Below, piece by piece: positions 10,054-22,900 of a stretch of DNA of 64,000 nucleotides. The stretch comes from Heterobilharzia americana (Eukaryota; Platyhelminthes; Trematoda; Strigeidida; Schistosomatidae). Where the stretch lies: the NCBI GenBank assembly GCA_944470555.2, contig OX104127.1, positions 127,535,113 through 127,599,112 on the forward strand. Direction: 5' to 3'. The position numbers and the translations under genes are program-made. Below the pieces are notes generated by a model. It made no database searches. It worked only from the letters and a program-made list of their open reading frames with translations, and was not told where the DNA came from. Positions within the stretch are counted from its first letter, which is position 1. Each line of letters starts with the position of its first letter.

Positions 10054-11981
10054 GGAGACAGGCAGAACTCAAAATGCAATCGACTCATAACCCCTCCACC
10101 AGTGGTGCCAAAACTGATGGAGAGCCTGGTGGATGGCCGTGTCGGAGAGTACTTAGAAAGGAAAAGAGCACTTAGTGATGCTCAACACGGTTTCAGGAAG
10201 GGTAGATCCTGTGCCTCAAACATTCCGGCAACAGGTGATAAGTGGGCGGCATGTCGGGACCTCAAAATTCCTGTGCGTATTATTTTCTTAGATTTTGCTA
10301 GGGCCTCCGACACAGTCCCACGTACCATTCTTATTCACAAAATAGCAAGGTTGGACATCAGAGGACAAGTGCTGTCCTGGCTGCAGGACTATCTAGATGG
10401 TGGACAATTCTGCACAAAAGCCAACAGAGTTTACTCGACTTGGAGGACGTCGTCATCTGGTGTATCACAAGGAGCGATTCTTGGTCCGCTGCTATTCCTT
10501 CTTTTTGTGAACGACTTTCCACCAAACCTCAGCTCCCCAATTCTCCTGTACGCTGATGACATCAAGCTATAGAGAGCTGTGACGCCGGGAACAGAATCAA
10601 GTGCACTGCAAAGTGACATCAGATTACTTGCAGAGTGGGTGGATATTAACGGACCAGCATTTCATCCGGATAAGTGCCGAACCATAGTTCTCCGCACTCC
10701 TGACTCTCAGAAGGTACCCTATCCTCTCTACGGGACACAACGTCCCCACACCACCACGGAGAAAGATCTAGGACTAATACTGACCGATAAACTAGCTCCA
10801 ATTATCCAGGAGACGCCTCCAGGGCCTGCGCAGTACTGCACTTCATGCACAGACGACTGGGTGCCCTAACCCCAGAACTCTTTTTGAAGCTGTGCAGGAC
10901 CTATATACGACCTCAGAGGTCCACAGCGTCATTGCACTACCATATCTGAAAGGAGATGTGAACCTCCCAGAGAAAGTTCGAAGGAGAGCTACAAAGGGTG
11001 TCGTGTGGATGAGGCGAAAACCACATCAGGACAGGCTGGAAGATCTAGGATTGTACTCTCTGAGCTACCGTAGATCACATGATGACTTCATAACGGCACA
11101 CAAAATACTAAGTAACCCAAGTCATCCGAACAGTGGAATCCTACCGAACGGCGATTATGGCGATCCTCGTGGTAACCCAAGGAGAATCGCCCACCAAAGA
11201 GTGAAAACCGTGTGCGGCCTCACTTCTCTCGGCGAGTTTGTGGCCACTGAAGCTCATTTTCTGCTGAGATTGCTACTGTTCCGTCTATTGACAGCTTCAA
11301 GAAGAGGTTGTACAGTTACGCGGAGACGCACGGCTTGCGATCATCCAACTGGGATGCTGACTAGGCTGACAAGACCTACCAACTCAGTACGGCCAACCCA
11401 TTATTGACTACGTTGTAACACCACTTCCACTGCAAAACTGGGTCAGCCTTATGCTTCCTTATAGGCGTCACCTCCAGTTACCGTCTCCCACTAATAAAAT
11501 TACTACCTCTATTCCCACAAGGCGTCCTATGATGTCAGTTTCTCCTTCTCTTCCTGAGGACTTTACGTTCTCACACTTTATCAGAGGCTCTCCCCATCAC
11601 CCCCTGCCATGAATCTATCGATATTTCTGCGTCCGTTTCGTTTCCTTTTTCCTAACCATTTTTTCTATCGTTTATTCTTCCCCCCACTTTCTCTCCTCTG
11701 ATTTATCTCGACGTTTTTTCCACCTCTTCTTTTCAACCCGTTCGACCGATTGTCCGCTGGCACGAAAATTGACTATCCCATCTACACCAGGGTCCTCTGA
11801 AGAAAAGAGCAGCCAACACTCGCTACAAATCCAAACAAAATCCAACCGCCCGTCGGGCTAACCACAGCCACAGTATTCGAGTGGGTAGGCCTGCCGCAAC
11901 GGAATCCATCAAGGATCTGGAACCGTTCCTCAAGACCTAGAAGGGAGCATGAAGAAATCAATTAGTTTACACTCGCTCATT
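10054..11981 (+). mobile_element. CR1-like element B, 5'-truncated inverted copy of element A
   Basis: Plus-strand copy of 2547-4474 (paired coordinates sum to 14528 throughout, so no net indel). It encodes the RT core (YADD at about 10550-10561), thumb and C-terminal region plus the 3' UTR. It shares with A the TAG stop (10570-10572) and the later frameshift between the 10579-10869 and 10892-11407 pieces. Only about three mismatches were noticed by eye over 1.93 kb, all in the 3' UTR. Loss of the 5' part is typical of incomplete target-primed reverse transcription, but an inverted segmental copy is also possible. Confidence 0.9.
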
Positions 11982-12639
11982 AATTGATTTTGGATATCGG
12001 TGGCACTAAGGCCGCAGGAAATATCAATCTCCCGTTATGGGCTGTCTGCATATTCCATATTCGTATTTGTAATGCCTGCTTCTCTTGATAAACTTATGTT
12101 TTGCCATACATGCTTGCGCTCGTATCCTGAAATAGCAGATCCCACATGCAACCTATGTGTATATGTTTTCAAGTGTTACTTTTCAAAGCAACATTCATTT
12201 ACGCTTTCAGAATTTATTGCTGTGTTGCTGAGGAATAAACATGTTAAGAACTGCAGGCCAACGGCGATGAGCTTCCACAACTGTTCACGTTAAGGTATGC
12301 AGCGTTATCAAGGAGGTATATTCACCGTCAGATGTAGTGCTGGATATGTCTGTTGCATAGCGTTGTTTTGAATATGTCAGTTTTAGAGTTAATAGCCGAG
12401 TTGATCTCTTTGGTTTTTTTGTCTGTATTAACTTTAGTTGCCATTATGACCGCCTAGAAATTTGCGCGTTGATAAATGTTCATACGGTGAGAGAGACAAA
12501 TGAGTGAATGGCATTGGTAATTCTTGCTCATTTGGCAGTATTTTTAGTGGGGGCACAGTTTCGTTGCTTAGCAAAATAATGGAACGTTGAGAACTAGTCA
12601 CGTATCCCCCTCATTTGTGCCCTGTTGTAATCACTGGAG
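11982..12639. other. No recognised gene
   Basis: Flank between elements B and C. No coding or repeat signal recognised; the plus-strand open frame 12000-12293 matches nothing I know. Confidence 0.35.
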
Positions 12640-14335
12640 TTTATCCTGATGATGTGGGTCACTGAGTTAAATCCCTCGTTCGTTTAGCGTTCAGATTCCT
12701 AGATAATTCGGTAAGTTTTCGTCGTAATCCAGCTTCTTCATAACCTAATGATATCTTGATGGTGCATCTATCTGAAAGTTTGGTAGGGAAAAAAGACAAA
12801 AGCATATGTAGCCTCTGCACCTTTGAGGCTGGAACTTGTTTAATATTGAGAGGGCCTAATATGTCTATAGTTTTAGTAGCAGTACTAGTGGTGCTTTTTA
12901 TGGCACTGTCCTGTGCTTTGGAGTTCAGCTGTCTCATAAACCTGGTCAAAGTGTTTGATTCACGTGCTTCTCTATGCAAGCTGTTCCACATTTGGGCATA
13001 TTTTTTCATGAAGTTCTCTCTAGTGACTGTTTTGAAATGCTCACTTGCTACTGTTGCAGTTACATTTCTGAATCCGTATGCAGTTTTATTTATGAACCAC
13101 ACGTCTGTGAATGTACTATAAGTTAGCCTGTTAAGAAGCTTATATAGCAATATCAGATTCAGTCCGAGCCTTTGTTTCCATAGTGGTTCAAGTCCTAGGA
13201 TGTTGCATGTGGTGGCATATTTTACGTCCTTATTAGTGTTGAGCATTCTCGTTGCAAAGTGTCTCTGCACTCCGACTTTCGTTCTATCCGTAACCCGTAT
13301 ACTGCTGTAGATAAATGAACAGTATTCGAGCGGTGGTCGGACACATTTTATGCAGTGTAACTCTGGATTCAGTACTACGGAAGTTCCGTAACAGGGAACC
13401 CACCAGTTTGCGTGATTTCGACACCTGTGTAGATACGTGCTCAGGGAGGGTTAGGTTGTGAGAATATCGCAGCCCTAGGTCTTGTGTATACATCAGTTTT
13501 GGGAGTGAACGCCCGGTTATCATTAAGTTTGGTTCAAGCGTATGGCCAGCCATGTATATCCAGCCACATTTTTCTGTGTTAAAATCGAGTCACCATATGT
13601 TACCACACTCGCTAACATATCTTATCCCCTCCTGCATAGAGCGAATAGTCCAGGCCAAGTCCCTGCCAAGGCATGCTTATGCTACTTTTGGGTCACCCAC
13701 ACATAATAGTGGATTGCCTACCTTGAAACGCTCACATATGCAATTGACACGTGTTATGAAGAGGAGTGGACCTAAGACGCTGCCCTGGGCAACTCCACTG
13801 GTTACTGCTTTAGGCTTTGAGATGGTTGAACCAACTTTTGTTACATGGTAACGGTTACGCAGAAAGGATTTTAGCCAGTCTGACTGGATTGAAGATTCCA
13901 AGGGATCTTAGCCTACTAACAAGCGAGTTGTGTGCGGCCCTGTAGAAGGGTTTTAGTGGTATCGAAGTAAAGCATCATCGCTAGCTTTTTCTAATCCCTT
14001 TTGCTGTTGATCTCGTCAAAAAAGCCGAACAGGTTTATGGTGCAACATCTTTTCAGAAAGCCATATTGTGACGAGTTGATATGGCTAGATTCCAGCAGAT
14101 ATTCAGACATTCGATTTTTAACCACCTTTTCCATAATCTTTGAGACGACAGGGGTTATATTAATTGGTCTACAATTGCTAACGCCGGCTTTGGCTCCTGA
14201 CTTGTGCTTTGGCAATATACAAGTGGTTTTCCATTTATCGGGATATGTTCCAGAATCTACTGAGAGGGTAGACATTTTGAGTAATCAAACTGCCACATCC
14301 AAGCAAGCCTTTCTGTAAGTCACTGACGATATATA
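12640..14335 (-). mobile_element. CR1-like non-LTR element C, degenerate RT part
   Basis: Divergent CR1-type reverse transcriptase on the minus strand. Pieces in order: 13991-14275 (RPINITPVVSKIMEKVV, then SQYGFLKR), 13677-13901 (SGVAQGSVLGPLLF; the catalytic FADD position reads VGDP, so it is dead), 13284-13553 (thumb, DLGLRYSHNLTLPEHV) and 12659-13270 (C-terminal region, 203 codons open, LGLEPLWKQRLGLNLILL). The endonuclease is missing. It belongs to the same family as elements D, E and F, not to A/B. It faces D head to head. Confidence 0.8.
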
Positions 14336-14344
14336 GTCCATCCT

Positions 14345-15800
14345 GCAGCTGACCACTGCAGACATGGAAGATGTCTTTCATAACACCCCGACACAAATCT
14401 GTTTCAAAAACTCACGTTAATAACTACAGACCTATAAATATCACGCCAGTTGTGTCCAGAGTTATGGAGAAAGCAGTCAAAGAAGATATTCTCCAACACA
14501 TGCTCAGCAATAATGTCGCGACATCTAGTCAGCATGGATTCTTGAGGTCCCGATCATACATGACCTGTAACTTCGATTCCTTTAACTTATTGGCCGCCAG
14601 CCGTGATCAAAGTAAGCTAGTCCTCGTCTTTTATTTTGATATCTCCACGGCATTCGACCGCGTGGACCATTCACTACTTATCCATAAGCTACAAGCCCTT
14701 AAACTTGTCGACCCCTTACTGGGCTGGATTAAATCTTTTCTTTGTAACCGTTCGCAAGTTGTAAAAATCGAGTCTCAGCCAATTACTTCTGGTGTAGTTC
14801 AAGGTAGCGTGCTCGGTCCTCCGCTTCTCACCCTTCATGTTAATGACCTTTGCAAATGCCTTTCGGCTGCTAAACCGTCCCTAACTGCTGACGACCTAAA
14901 GGTTGCGTACACATTCTCATGTGACAACCCGCCCTACTTCCAGAGGCTAGTACAGAGCGAACGTGGCCTAGTAACCACTTGGTCCACCACATGGAGTCTC
15001 TAATTCAAGTTAGATAATTGCAGCTGGATTTTCTTTGGAGCACCATCCATTCGTCTACAGTTGTCTCAGCAAACTGTGAGGCTACCTGGTCTCCAAAGCG
15101 TCCCTGACTTAGGACTTCCTTACTCTAATGACCTTACATTCTCTGAACATGTTGCGACACAAACCCGTCAGTTCAGAATACTACTAGGCTGTATTGTTGG
15201 TAACTTTCATTACAACGAATCCAAATTATTGCTACGCAAAACTTGCGTCCGACCCCTGTTAGAATACTGTTTGTTTATTTTGAGGAGCCTCCGTATAGAT
15301 GACAAACTTAAGATTGGGAGTCTGCAGAAGTGCTTCACATCCAGACTACTTGGTTACGAATGTGGTCAGGATTATTCATCTCGGTGTTCGTCCCCTAATC
15401 TGCAGCCACTTTGGATGAGACGTCTTAAGACCAACCTCATATTTTTCTTCAGGATCTTACATAAAATATCCTTTACAGCTAGTGAGGAAGTTCGTTCCAC
15501 ACCAGAAGGTAGCTACAGCCCCCATAGTCAAGCCAGCAGTGTTGAAATGAAATATTTTAGAACACCCCTCCGAACTAACTTCTTCCCTATTAAGGACTCA
15601 GAAATATGAAACCATCTTCCTGTTGACATCACAGCTTTGAGCTCAGCTATCCAGTTTAGTCGTATGCTAGAAAAATTCCTATCCTCCGGTAAACTCCTCA
15701 ACATACAGAGCGAATCACAACTGTGTCCCATAACGCTCTGTATAATAGGCCCCTTAAATGTACGTGGTGACATACCGTGACCGGCAAATCTACACTCCTC
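14345..15800 (+). mobile_element. CR1-like non-LTR element D, degenerate RT part
   Basis: Plus-strand RT relic, same family as C. Piece 14371-15003 has RPINITPVVSRVMEKAV, QHGFLRSRSY, FYFDISTAFDRVDHSLL, SGVVQGSVLGPPLL and TADDLKVAY, which retains the two catalytic Asp although the residue before ADD is changed. A stop at 15001-15003 is followed by 15061-15609 with the thumb/C-terminal region (DLGLPYSNDLTFSEHV, LQPLWMRRLKTNLIFFF). 5'-truncated: no endonuclease. The end of the element is not precisely visible. Confidence 0.8.
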
Positions 15801-16860
15801 CCTATTACATCCAAGGGACAGTTAGGACCACTTCGTCAATTGGGTTGGTCATCTGGACATCCCACTTATTACCACTACTTGTGGAGACATCCTCACGTGT
15901 AGCCCCTTGAAAATGGCATTTCCAAAGTGCGGTGAATAGCATATTTTTAATAAGAATATAAACATGAAACCTAGGGCTGTAAATTTATTAGTAGTTATGA
16001 CACCGTGCACATAAGTTAAAATTTACATATAATTAACCTCCTTGTGCCTTGGTACCCCGCTCTCTGTTTTCCCTATTCTCATCGCAAACAGAATCTTGGA
16101 AACCTGAAATTAGACTGAAATTAAGATATTTTATCGGTACATTTCCTAAATATCACCGCCATCTGTCTTCAGGCAACTCTTATACGGTCGCGCGACCTGT
16201 TATGAACATCCTTGTGGCATCACATGAAGGTACTTACAAGAAAAGGTGCGACTAAAAGTTATCCCCAGATGTTATAGTATTCTCTGTGAAAATAAGTATT
16301 TTCTGTGTTCTCAGGCAAATATTTTGAAGTAAGAACTGCCATTGCAAAATCCTTTTTGCTGCAGTCTGAAGGCTGAGTTGACTTCTTTTGATTTGTGAGC
16401 GCCATTCTTCATAAATAAATGTATTTACATCGCAACTAGGAGGTAGAAGAGCAACCAATACTTTGCTAACGAATAAAAGGCATGAAACATTGTTCAGTGA
16501 CAGGGGGCTTCAGAAACTATAAAAATAGGTAAAATAAGCAAACGGATGCACAAAATTCTTGAATTCGCGCACAGAACGATATATTCCTTAACAAACACAG
16601 TAACACATGGGGATAACTTTTAGCCTCACCCATATTCACCGAGGACACGGGAGAGCAACATGGCGGCTACTGCGGACATATGTCCAACTTAGCATGAACA
16701 TCGTTTCATAAGGGGGGTGGTATACTGTTATCAGTATTATTTATTGTTGTCTATACAATATATCTTGACGTTCCAATGAACCCGGAGATGCATGTCCTTT
16801 GAAAAACACATTGAATCTGCCGTGGTACTTCGCTCAGTATATATGATCCTTCAAATTACC
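15801..16860. other. No recognised gene
   Basis: Probable decayed 3' UTR of element D at the left, then unassigned sequence. No coding domain recognised. Confidence 0.35.
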
Positions 16861-16912
16861 GTACCTGTAAAGATGAAATTAGCCTGTAAATTCGAGAATA
16901 AATTATTATTAC
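16861..16912 (+). mobile_element. Detached 3' tail of a CR1-like element
   Basis: Contains GCCTGTAAATTCGAGAATAAA followed by a TTATTATTA run, matching the tail pattern that closes the element at 17985-19985. No coding part of the same orientation is attached. Confidence 0.45.
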
Positions 16913-17310
16913 TATCCTGGAATCGAAGTCTGGGGTGGCGTGCTCGAATGTTTCGAAGGTGATCTCATCAAGTGCCATTGAAGTGTTTGGTGCCCTACAC
17001 AAACATCCGATGAAAAGCTGTCGTTTGCTGATGGTTGCGCTTATCCACGCACATTCGAAAGTTTTATCTAGTTCAGGATTTGAGGTGTCAGTAATAAAAG
17101 TGCTTGACGCATAGGTAAGATACCCTTTTTATAGACTTTTTCCCGTCTGCATACTCTGTACCTTCGATTGTAATATATGAGTCTGGTAAGTGTGGATTGA
17201 GCCAGGTCTCTGTAACCAGAATCAGTGTCAGTCGTTTGAGAAGTATTACAGCTCGGAGGGCTGATATTTTACGCACTACGGACCGCGTCTTAATTACTAG
17301 CATTCACAGA
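16913..17310 (-). mobile_element. Endonuclease fragment of a CR1-like element
   Basis: Minus strand encodes the N-terminal half of an apurinic-type endonuclease: KISALRAVILLKRLTLILV, then TETWLNPHLPDSYI with the catalytic Glu near 17205. Another frame at about 17080-16930 gives FECAWISATISKRQLFIGC and RAPNTS. The RT that should follow is absent, replaced by a plus-strand tail, so this is an orphan domain. Confidence 0.65.
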
Positions 17311-17880
17311 TGCAAGAGGCATTGGAAGAGTGAAGGGATGAAAGTGAGGTTACTGCTCTCCATTACTTCATCAGTGTGCTGATGTATACATCACAGTTTT
17401 CTTTACATCGTTTCACGCTGTGCTGTGCATGAGTAGCAGACGTTCTGCTTGTTGCCGCCACTGACAAATAGGATAAGAGAAGGTGATATCGTTCGCAAAT
17501 ACCTTATTCTGGGCCTCGCTACCGGCTGTGGTGTCATCAGGAAAGCAGCAGATGGGTTCAGCAATAGGAGAGGTGGGCAGCGGAAAAAACTGGGATGCAT
17601 GTTTGAACTATCGGGGGTGTAGTAATTTTGAGACCTAGGATGGCCCATCGGTGAGTTTTACTCAGTTTACGGTCCACCGTTAGTATTTTCACTACTTTTG
17701 GGTCGTGTGTTGCAGACTAATATCGACGCGTTGCGTTATTATACTTGTTGTTCCTAAGATTCGGGTTCTGGGTTATGTTGATGAATGGAAAGTTCACCAT
17801 ATCATCCCTTGGGTAAGTATTTCTGCCGCCTTGACCGTATTGAATGCCGTTCGCAGGGGCAGCCCCTTTCAGGGTCGTAT
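17311..17880. other. No recognised gene
   Basis: Sequence between the endonuclease fragment and the next tail remnant. No domain recognised. Confidence 0.3.
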
Positions 17881-17968
17881 TGGTCTCACGATAATAACAG
17901 TATATTTCATACAAAATAAGTTACGTGAATACAAGCCAGTTTACAGGCTTGAACATCGTGGCAATAAT
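17881..17968 (-). mobile_element. Detached 3' tail of a CR1-like element, minus strand
   Basis: On the minus strand: GCCTGTAAACTGGCTTGT, then TTCACGTAACTTA, TTTTGTATGAAATATACTG and TTATTAT. Nearly the same order occurs at 24380-24445 on the plus strand. Confidence 0.55.
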
Positions 17969-17984
17969 AAATGACTGTTATGCA

Positions 17985-19985
17985 CGATGTCGAGCCATAC
18001 ATTGGATGATATGCTGCTACTCTTGCTTAAGATATTCACATTATCGATGGGAGGTGGGGAGTATCCCGGCGAATGGAAAACTAGCTCTATAATTCCTCGC
18101 TACAAGTAAGGTGACAAAGCGAATGTTGAGAACTACAGACCTATCAACATGACGCCAGCCGTCTCCCGAGTTATGGAAAAAGTGATTAACAGAGGCATGT
18201 CTGACTACCTACTTAGCGAAAACCTCATCACAAAGTCTCAGCACGGTTTCATTAAAAATAAGTCTTGCGTTACTTGCCAGTTCGACTTCTTCAACCTCAT
18301 CACTAGTTGCCGCGGGGCACACAAAATCGTCATTGTTCTATACTTTGATATATCAAAGGCATTTGATGAGGTGCCATACAGTATTCTCTTTGATAAGCTA
18401 CAATCGGTTGGTATTCATGACCATTTGCTTCATTGACCAAAATCATTTCTTAGTGATCGGAGCCAAATCGTCAAAGTAAATTCTGTGCAGTCTAAACCTA
18501 GGCTCATAACTAGGGGAGTAATACATGGTAGTGTCCTTGGACCCTTGTTGTTCATAACTTACATTAATAGTGTATGCAAGTGCTTCACTGTGGGGGAAAC
18601 GTCTTATACGCTGATGACCTTAGGGTTGTATACTCATGTCACACCCACGAACTAAGCAAAATGCTGTCTACTGCTCAACAAGAATTAGGTGAAGTTGTTA
18701 AATCGTGTGACCAGTCCCATCTCAAGTTCAACGTTGATAAATGTGGTTGGCTTAGCATAGACAGTGATAATCTTGAAGTGTCTCTTGAAGTACGTGAACA
18801 AAAGCTACCTAGGTGTTCTTCAGTGCTAAATCTTGGTCTAAGATATTCCAGTGACTTAACACTCTCTGGGAAGACGGCTTGTATCACATCTAAGTCACGT
18901 AGACTCCTTGGATGCATTGTCCGTAACTTTTATAGCACTGAATCAAGGGTGCTACTCTGCAAAGTGAGCATCCATCCAATTTTAGAATGGTGCCCGTTTG
19001 TCTTAAGTGGCCATCGTACAAATGACAAAGGAAAAACTGAAGGAGTACAGTGCCACTTTACACTAACAACACTGGGGGTTGACAGCAGCCTGGACTACAT
19101 CCCGAGATACAACATGCTAGGACTGGAACCCCTCTGGGAGAGGTGACTTAAAATGAATCTTGTATTTTACTATAAATTACTTCGTAAGCAGGTGCACTCA
19201 TGTGGTCCAGAAATTAAAACAGTTGTAACATCTACTCGTTATTTATGTGACTACAATCTATTAGCCGAAAATGAGTGTTGTAAGGACAAATTGCGAAGAG
19301 ACTCCTTCCTTAATAAGTTCTCTCACATCTGGAATAGACTTCCCGGGGAAATACGTACTGCAGGTCCATTATGTCTTTTGTTCTGCACTTAATAAGCTCC
19401 TAACAGATGATGAGTCCATCACTCGCCGAGGCACTGTGTATACGTTCTGGGCTAATGAAAATATACCAGGACCTCTAGGCGTATAGAGTAAGGCTAGCAT
19501 AAATCTGAAGTACTTTTGCCTCGATGGACTCATAAAGGGTGTTCGATTGCTAGTCCATCTAGTCGGATTGTGCAGCACAAGTACATGGGCAGTGTTCCCT
19601 CTAAGTTTACCAACAAAAGCTGCCTATCTAATAACTCGTGTGAACTTCATGTAAGGAAAAAAAGAAGAGTTATTCTTATATGCATAAATTAAAGTTTACA
19701 CAGTCTGAATGACTAAAACTACAAGAAATTCTCTCCTCCTAGTTTGTTTTACGTGGTATTCCATTGTCGAGTTTCCCCTTGCACTTTCTTTTCTCTTCTC
19801 TTTCCAGTATCAGCCTGACAAGAAACTCCTGAGCATTATTTTGATCAAAAAGTATCAACTTACTGAAAATCCTACTTTGTACGTAATGCTGGAAACAATT
19901 ACCAATCTTATGAGGCCTGTAAACCGGCTTCTATAGTGTCAGATTCACAACTTGAGAATAAAGATATTTATTTATTTATTATTTC
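17985..19985 (+). mobile_element. CR1-like non-LTR element E, degenerate RT part with 3' tail
   Basis: Plus strand. Begins around YPGEWKTSSIIPRYK, then RPINMTPAVSRVMEKVI (18149-18436 piece), QHGFIKNKSCVT and YFDISKAFDEV. A TGA at 18435-18437 and a later frameshift break the frame. Piece 18574-19146 holds the catalytic YADDLRVVY and the thumb (LNLGLRYSSDLTLSGK). The 3' UTR ends with GCCTGTAAACCGGCTTC, GAGAATAAAG and a TATTTATTTATT run at 19905-19985, giving a complete 3' end for this family. No endonuclease. Confidence 0.8.
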
Positions 19986-22900
19986 TCCATCCAGGATAGA
20001 CTCGGGGAACACCTCGAGCTTGCCAGGCACAGCAGTGACGGTATGTTGAGTACCGTATCAGCCAAAATCCAAGAATATTGGCCTAAACGCTGCAAATGAC
20101 TAGGCATGGCCAACTAACACGAATCTGACTAGTTCCTGCGTTCTACCGTATAGCTTCCGAACTTCCGCATGTGACGCACAGCCAAAAATTGGATCGAAAC
20201 ATCAAAACACGGTTTGTAGTAAATCAGTGTTAGATTCTTAACAAAATCTGTGGTACTATCAACGCAGCAATAAGTTATATCAAAACTACAAAAATACCTC
20301 AAGTGCAGTTGGGTAACTACACAGTCCAAACTCTCTCAGGTGCAAATACGGTAAAAACTGGTTAAACAACTACAATTCTTAAGTACCTGACGGTCAATAA
20401 GAATATTCCCGACGAAAGGGATCAAAACTCTGTCTACCGGAATCAAATCAACAAATAAACGTTTCCAGTAGACAGTCAGAAGACAAACAGTCAAATCACA
20501 GTACAACCGTAAGCTGGACCACAACAAAATGTCGGGCGCCGTAAAACAACATAACTTTGTCAACAGTCCAGCGTCACATAATAGGAAAGTGAAGGATTCA
20601 TGATGAGTCTCAATCATACAAAGGCAAATACTGAGCACAAAGTCAAAGAAGACAGTTACACAACAAAATAACATTACACCGGCTAGCGTCAAGGGTATAC
20701 CATCCATAAGGAGGGTAAAAATATTCAAATAGATGTCAATACCATCAAATAGGGTGATCAGGGGGTGATTGTCAGATTATTTTTCCGTTACTTTATGATC
20801 TTAGACGCCTGTGGTGTGACACAAGTTACTTGTGATTGCAAAAGGATTCGAAGGATTGGTTCACAAATTGCACGCTCCATCTTACTCCAGTTCACATCAC
20901 CCCTTGATTTCGGGCGGTTTGTCTCAATGAGAAACAGTGTTAACTTCAAAAACATGTTTAGACATATTAAGGTAGCTCAAGATCGAATCCCACTTCAGAG
21001 GAAAAGTGCAAAACGCTAGATAGTACTGGGCAACAACGTTCCCACCACGGAGCAAGCAGGTGCCTCATATAAAGACAATGTTCCTGTCCAACATTTTCTT
21101 GGTAAAACACCTAACTCTAAAAGCCCGACACAGCATACCATCAAGTATGAAAAACCAGGTAAGCTGATGCCAGCTGACCGGTACAGTTCGGTAGTAAATG
21201 TAGAACTCATGCGAGTACAGTACTCTGTCAGCCCGCACACTACTCAAAGAGAAAAAACACTCCATTTCCCTACCGACAGTAACAGACAAACTTTATTTAT
21301 AGACACAGACTCACCCACGGACAACTGAACAACACTCCAGTTCGGACCATGTAGCAACGAAAGGACACAATCAAGTACCATTGGTAATAAACCCCCTATG
21401 CCAGAACAAGCTGCTTCCGTTAGGAACAGCAGCTTTAAGAGGCCAAACAACAGCAGAGTGAACTCACCTGGCATGCTAAATGAAAACAACACAGCACAAG
21501 ACACACAGGTATCTTACACAGAAACATACTCACACCTGGGGCAAAACTTGTACCATACGAAGTTATGGTTCGCCCAATATTACGGTATTGCACAGTTATC
21601 TATAGCAACATGAAAGTATCTGATCGAGTTCGAGCAAAGAACATTCAACGAAACTTTACTCGGAGCCCACTAATACATATTGAGGGACTTCCTTGTGATT
21701 TAAGGTGTAAAAACCAGAACTAGAATCACTCTGGCTGAGACACCTAAAGCTCAACCTAACCTTTCTCTTTCGCCTTTTATTTGGAAAATCTGAAACAAAC
21801 TGTGCTGTTACTTTTAAGTCAACACCGGTACATAGAATGCGTAATAGCGAACACACCATTTCAATAAATAAGTATCGCTCAAAACTTCTATGTACGTTTT
21901 TCATAACTCAACAAAGTACGCTGTGGAACAAATTTTCTGTTCCTATATGAGCTTATCGATCTCTCGGCCAGTTTCAGCAGTTGCTTAGTGAGTTCTTCTC
22001 ATCTCTCTTCTCGTCTACTCGTTGACGACCAAATCACAAGCGGTGATATCATGCACAGTGGCGCTACTGGTACCTAGACTCAAGGGAGACTAACATAGCA
22101 AAGACGCAAGTATACAATGCGAAAACTAAGGGCATTAGCCAAGTTAAAATCCGATAAAACAGCTGACCTAGAGTGGACAGGAAGCGGAGTGAGCTACGAC
22201 TTGCAACAGGGAACTCTGTAGCTACTGTGATGTAACCTCCATTTCTTCATGCCCTAGCTGATCTCTGAACGCAACACCTGTGAATCTTTTGCTAATCACC
22301 CCAAGTGGATAAATGTAGCCTATCACCACTAGGACTTATGCTTCTGACTTTTACCTGACTGTAGTTATATCCTGCAGACCAACTACCCACGTACCGCCAC
22401 TCTACAATACTAAAGCCAACGTGCAGTCACCATGGGCTTCTGCAAGAAACATTAGGATTGGCAAAAGGAGAAGAGGTTTTTTTAGAAGTTTTATGATAGT
22501 ACATGTTACAAGAGTGTTGGTGACATGTCCTGAGACAATTCAAAGTGTAAAACAGCTATGCAACATGGGATGGCAGATCCGACGGTGGGGACTTATGGAA
22601 ATCACCCTTATCTGAGGTTACTGGGCCCAGTATTCTCCCTTCACACACCCTTCCCTTGGGATTATGGTACCTACCTTCCCCCAACTCTGTATGGGCATAT
22701 CAAAGATCTCACTGGTGCACAAATACAAAACAGAGTTACCATCTTGAAACATTTGTAGTACAGCTTAAACTGGGACGTGAGAAATGCGCAAACGAAAACT
22801 TGAAAGGTATTCTACAAGTAGATTATTAGGCAACGTAACCCTGGTTCCCGGTATCCTCTTTAGATACTCTAGTTGACGGTATTGCTTCCCTAAATTTTCA

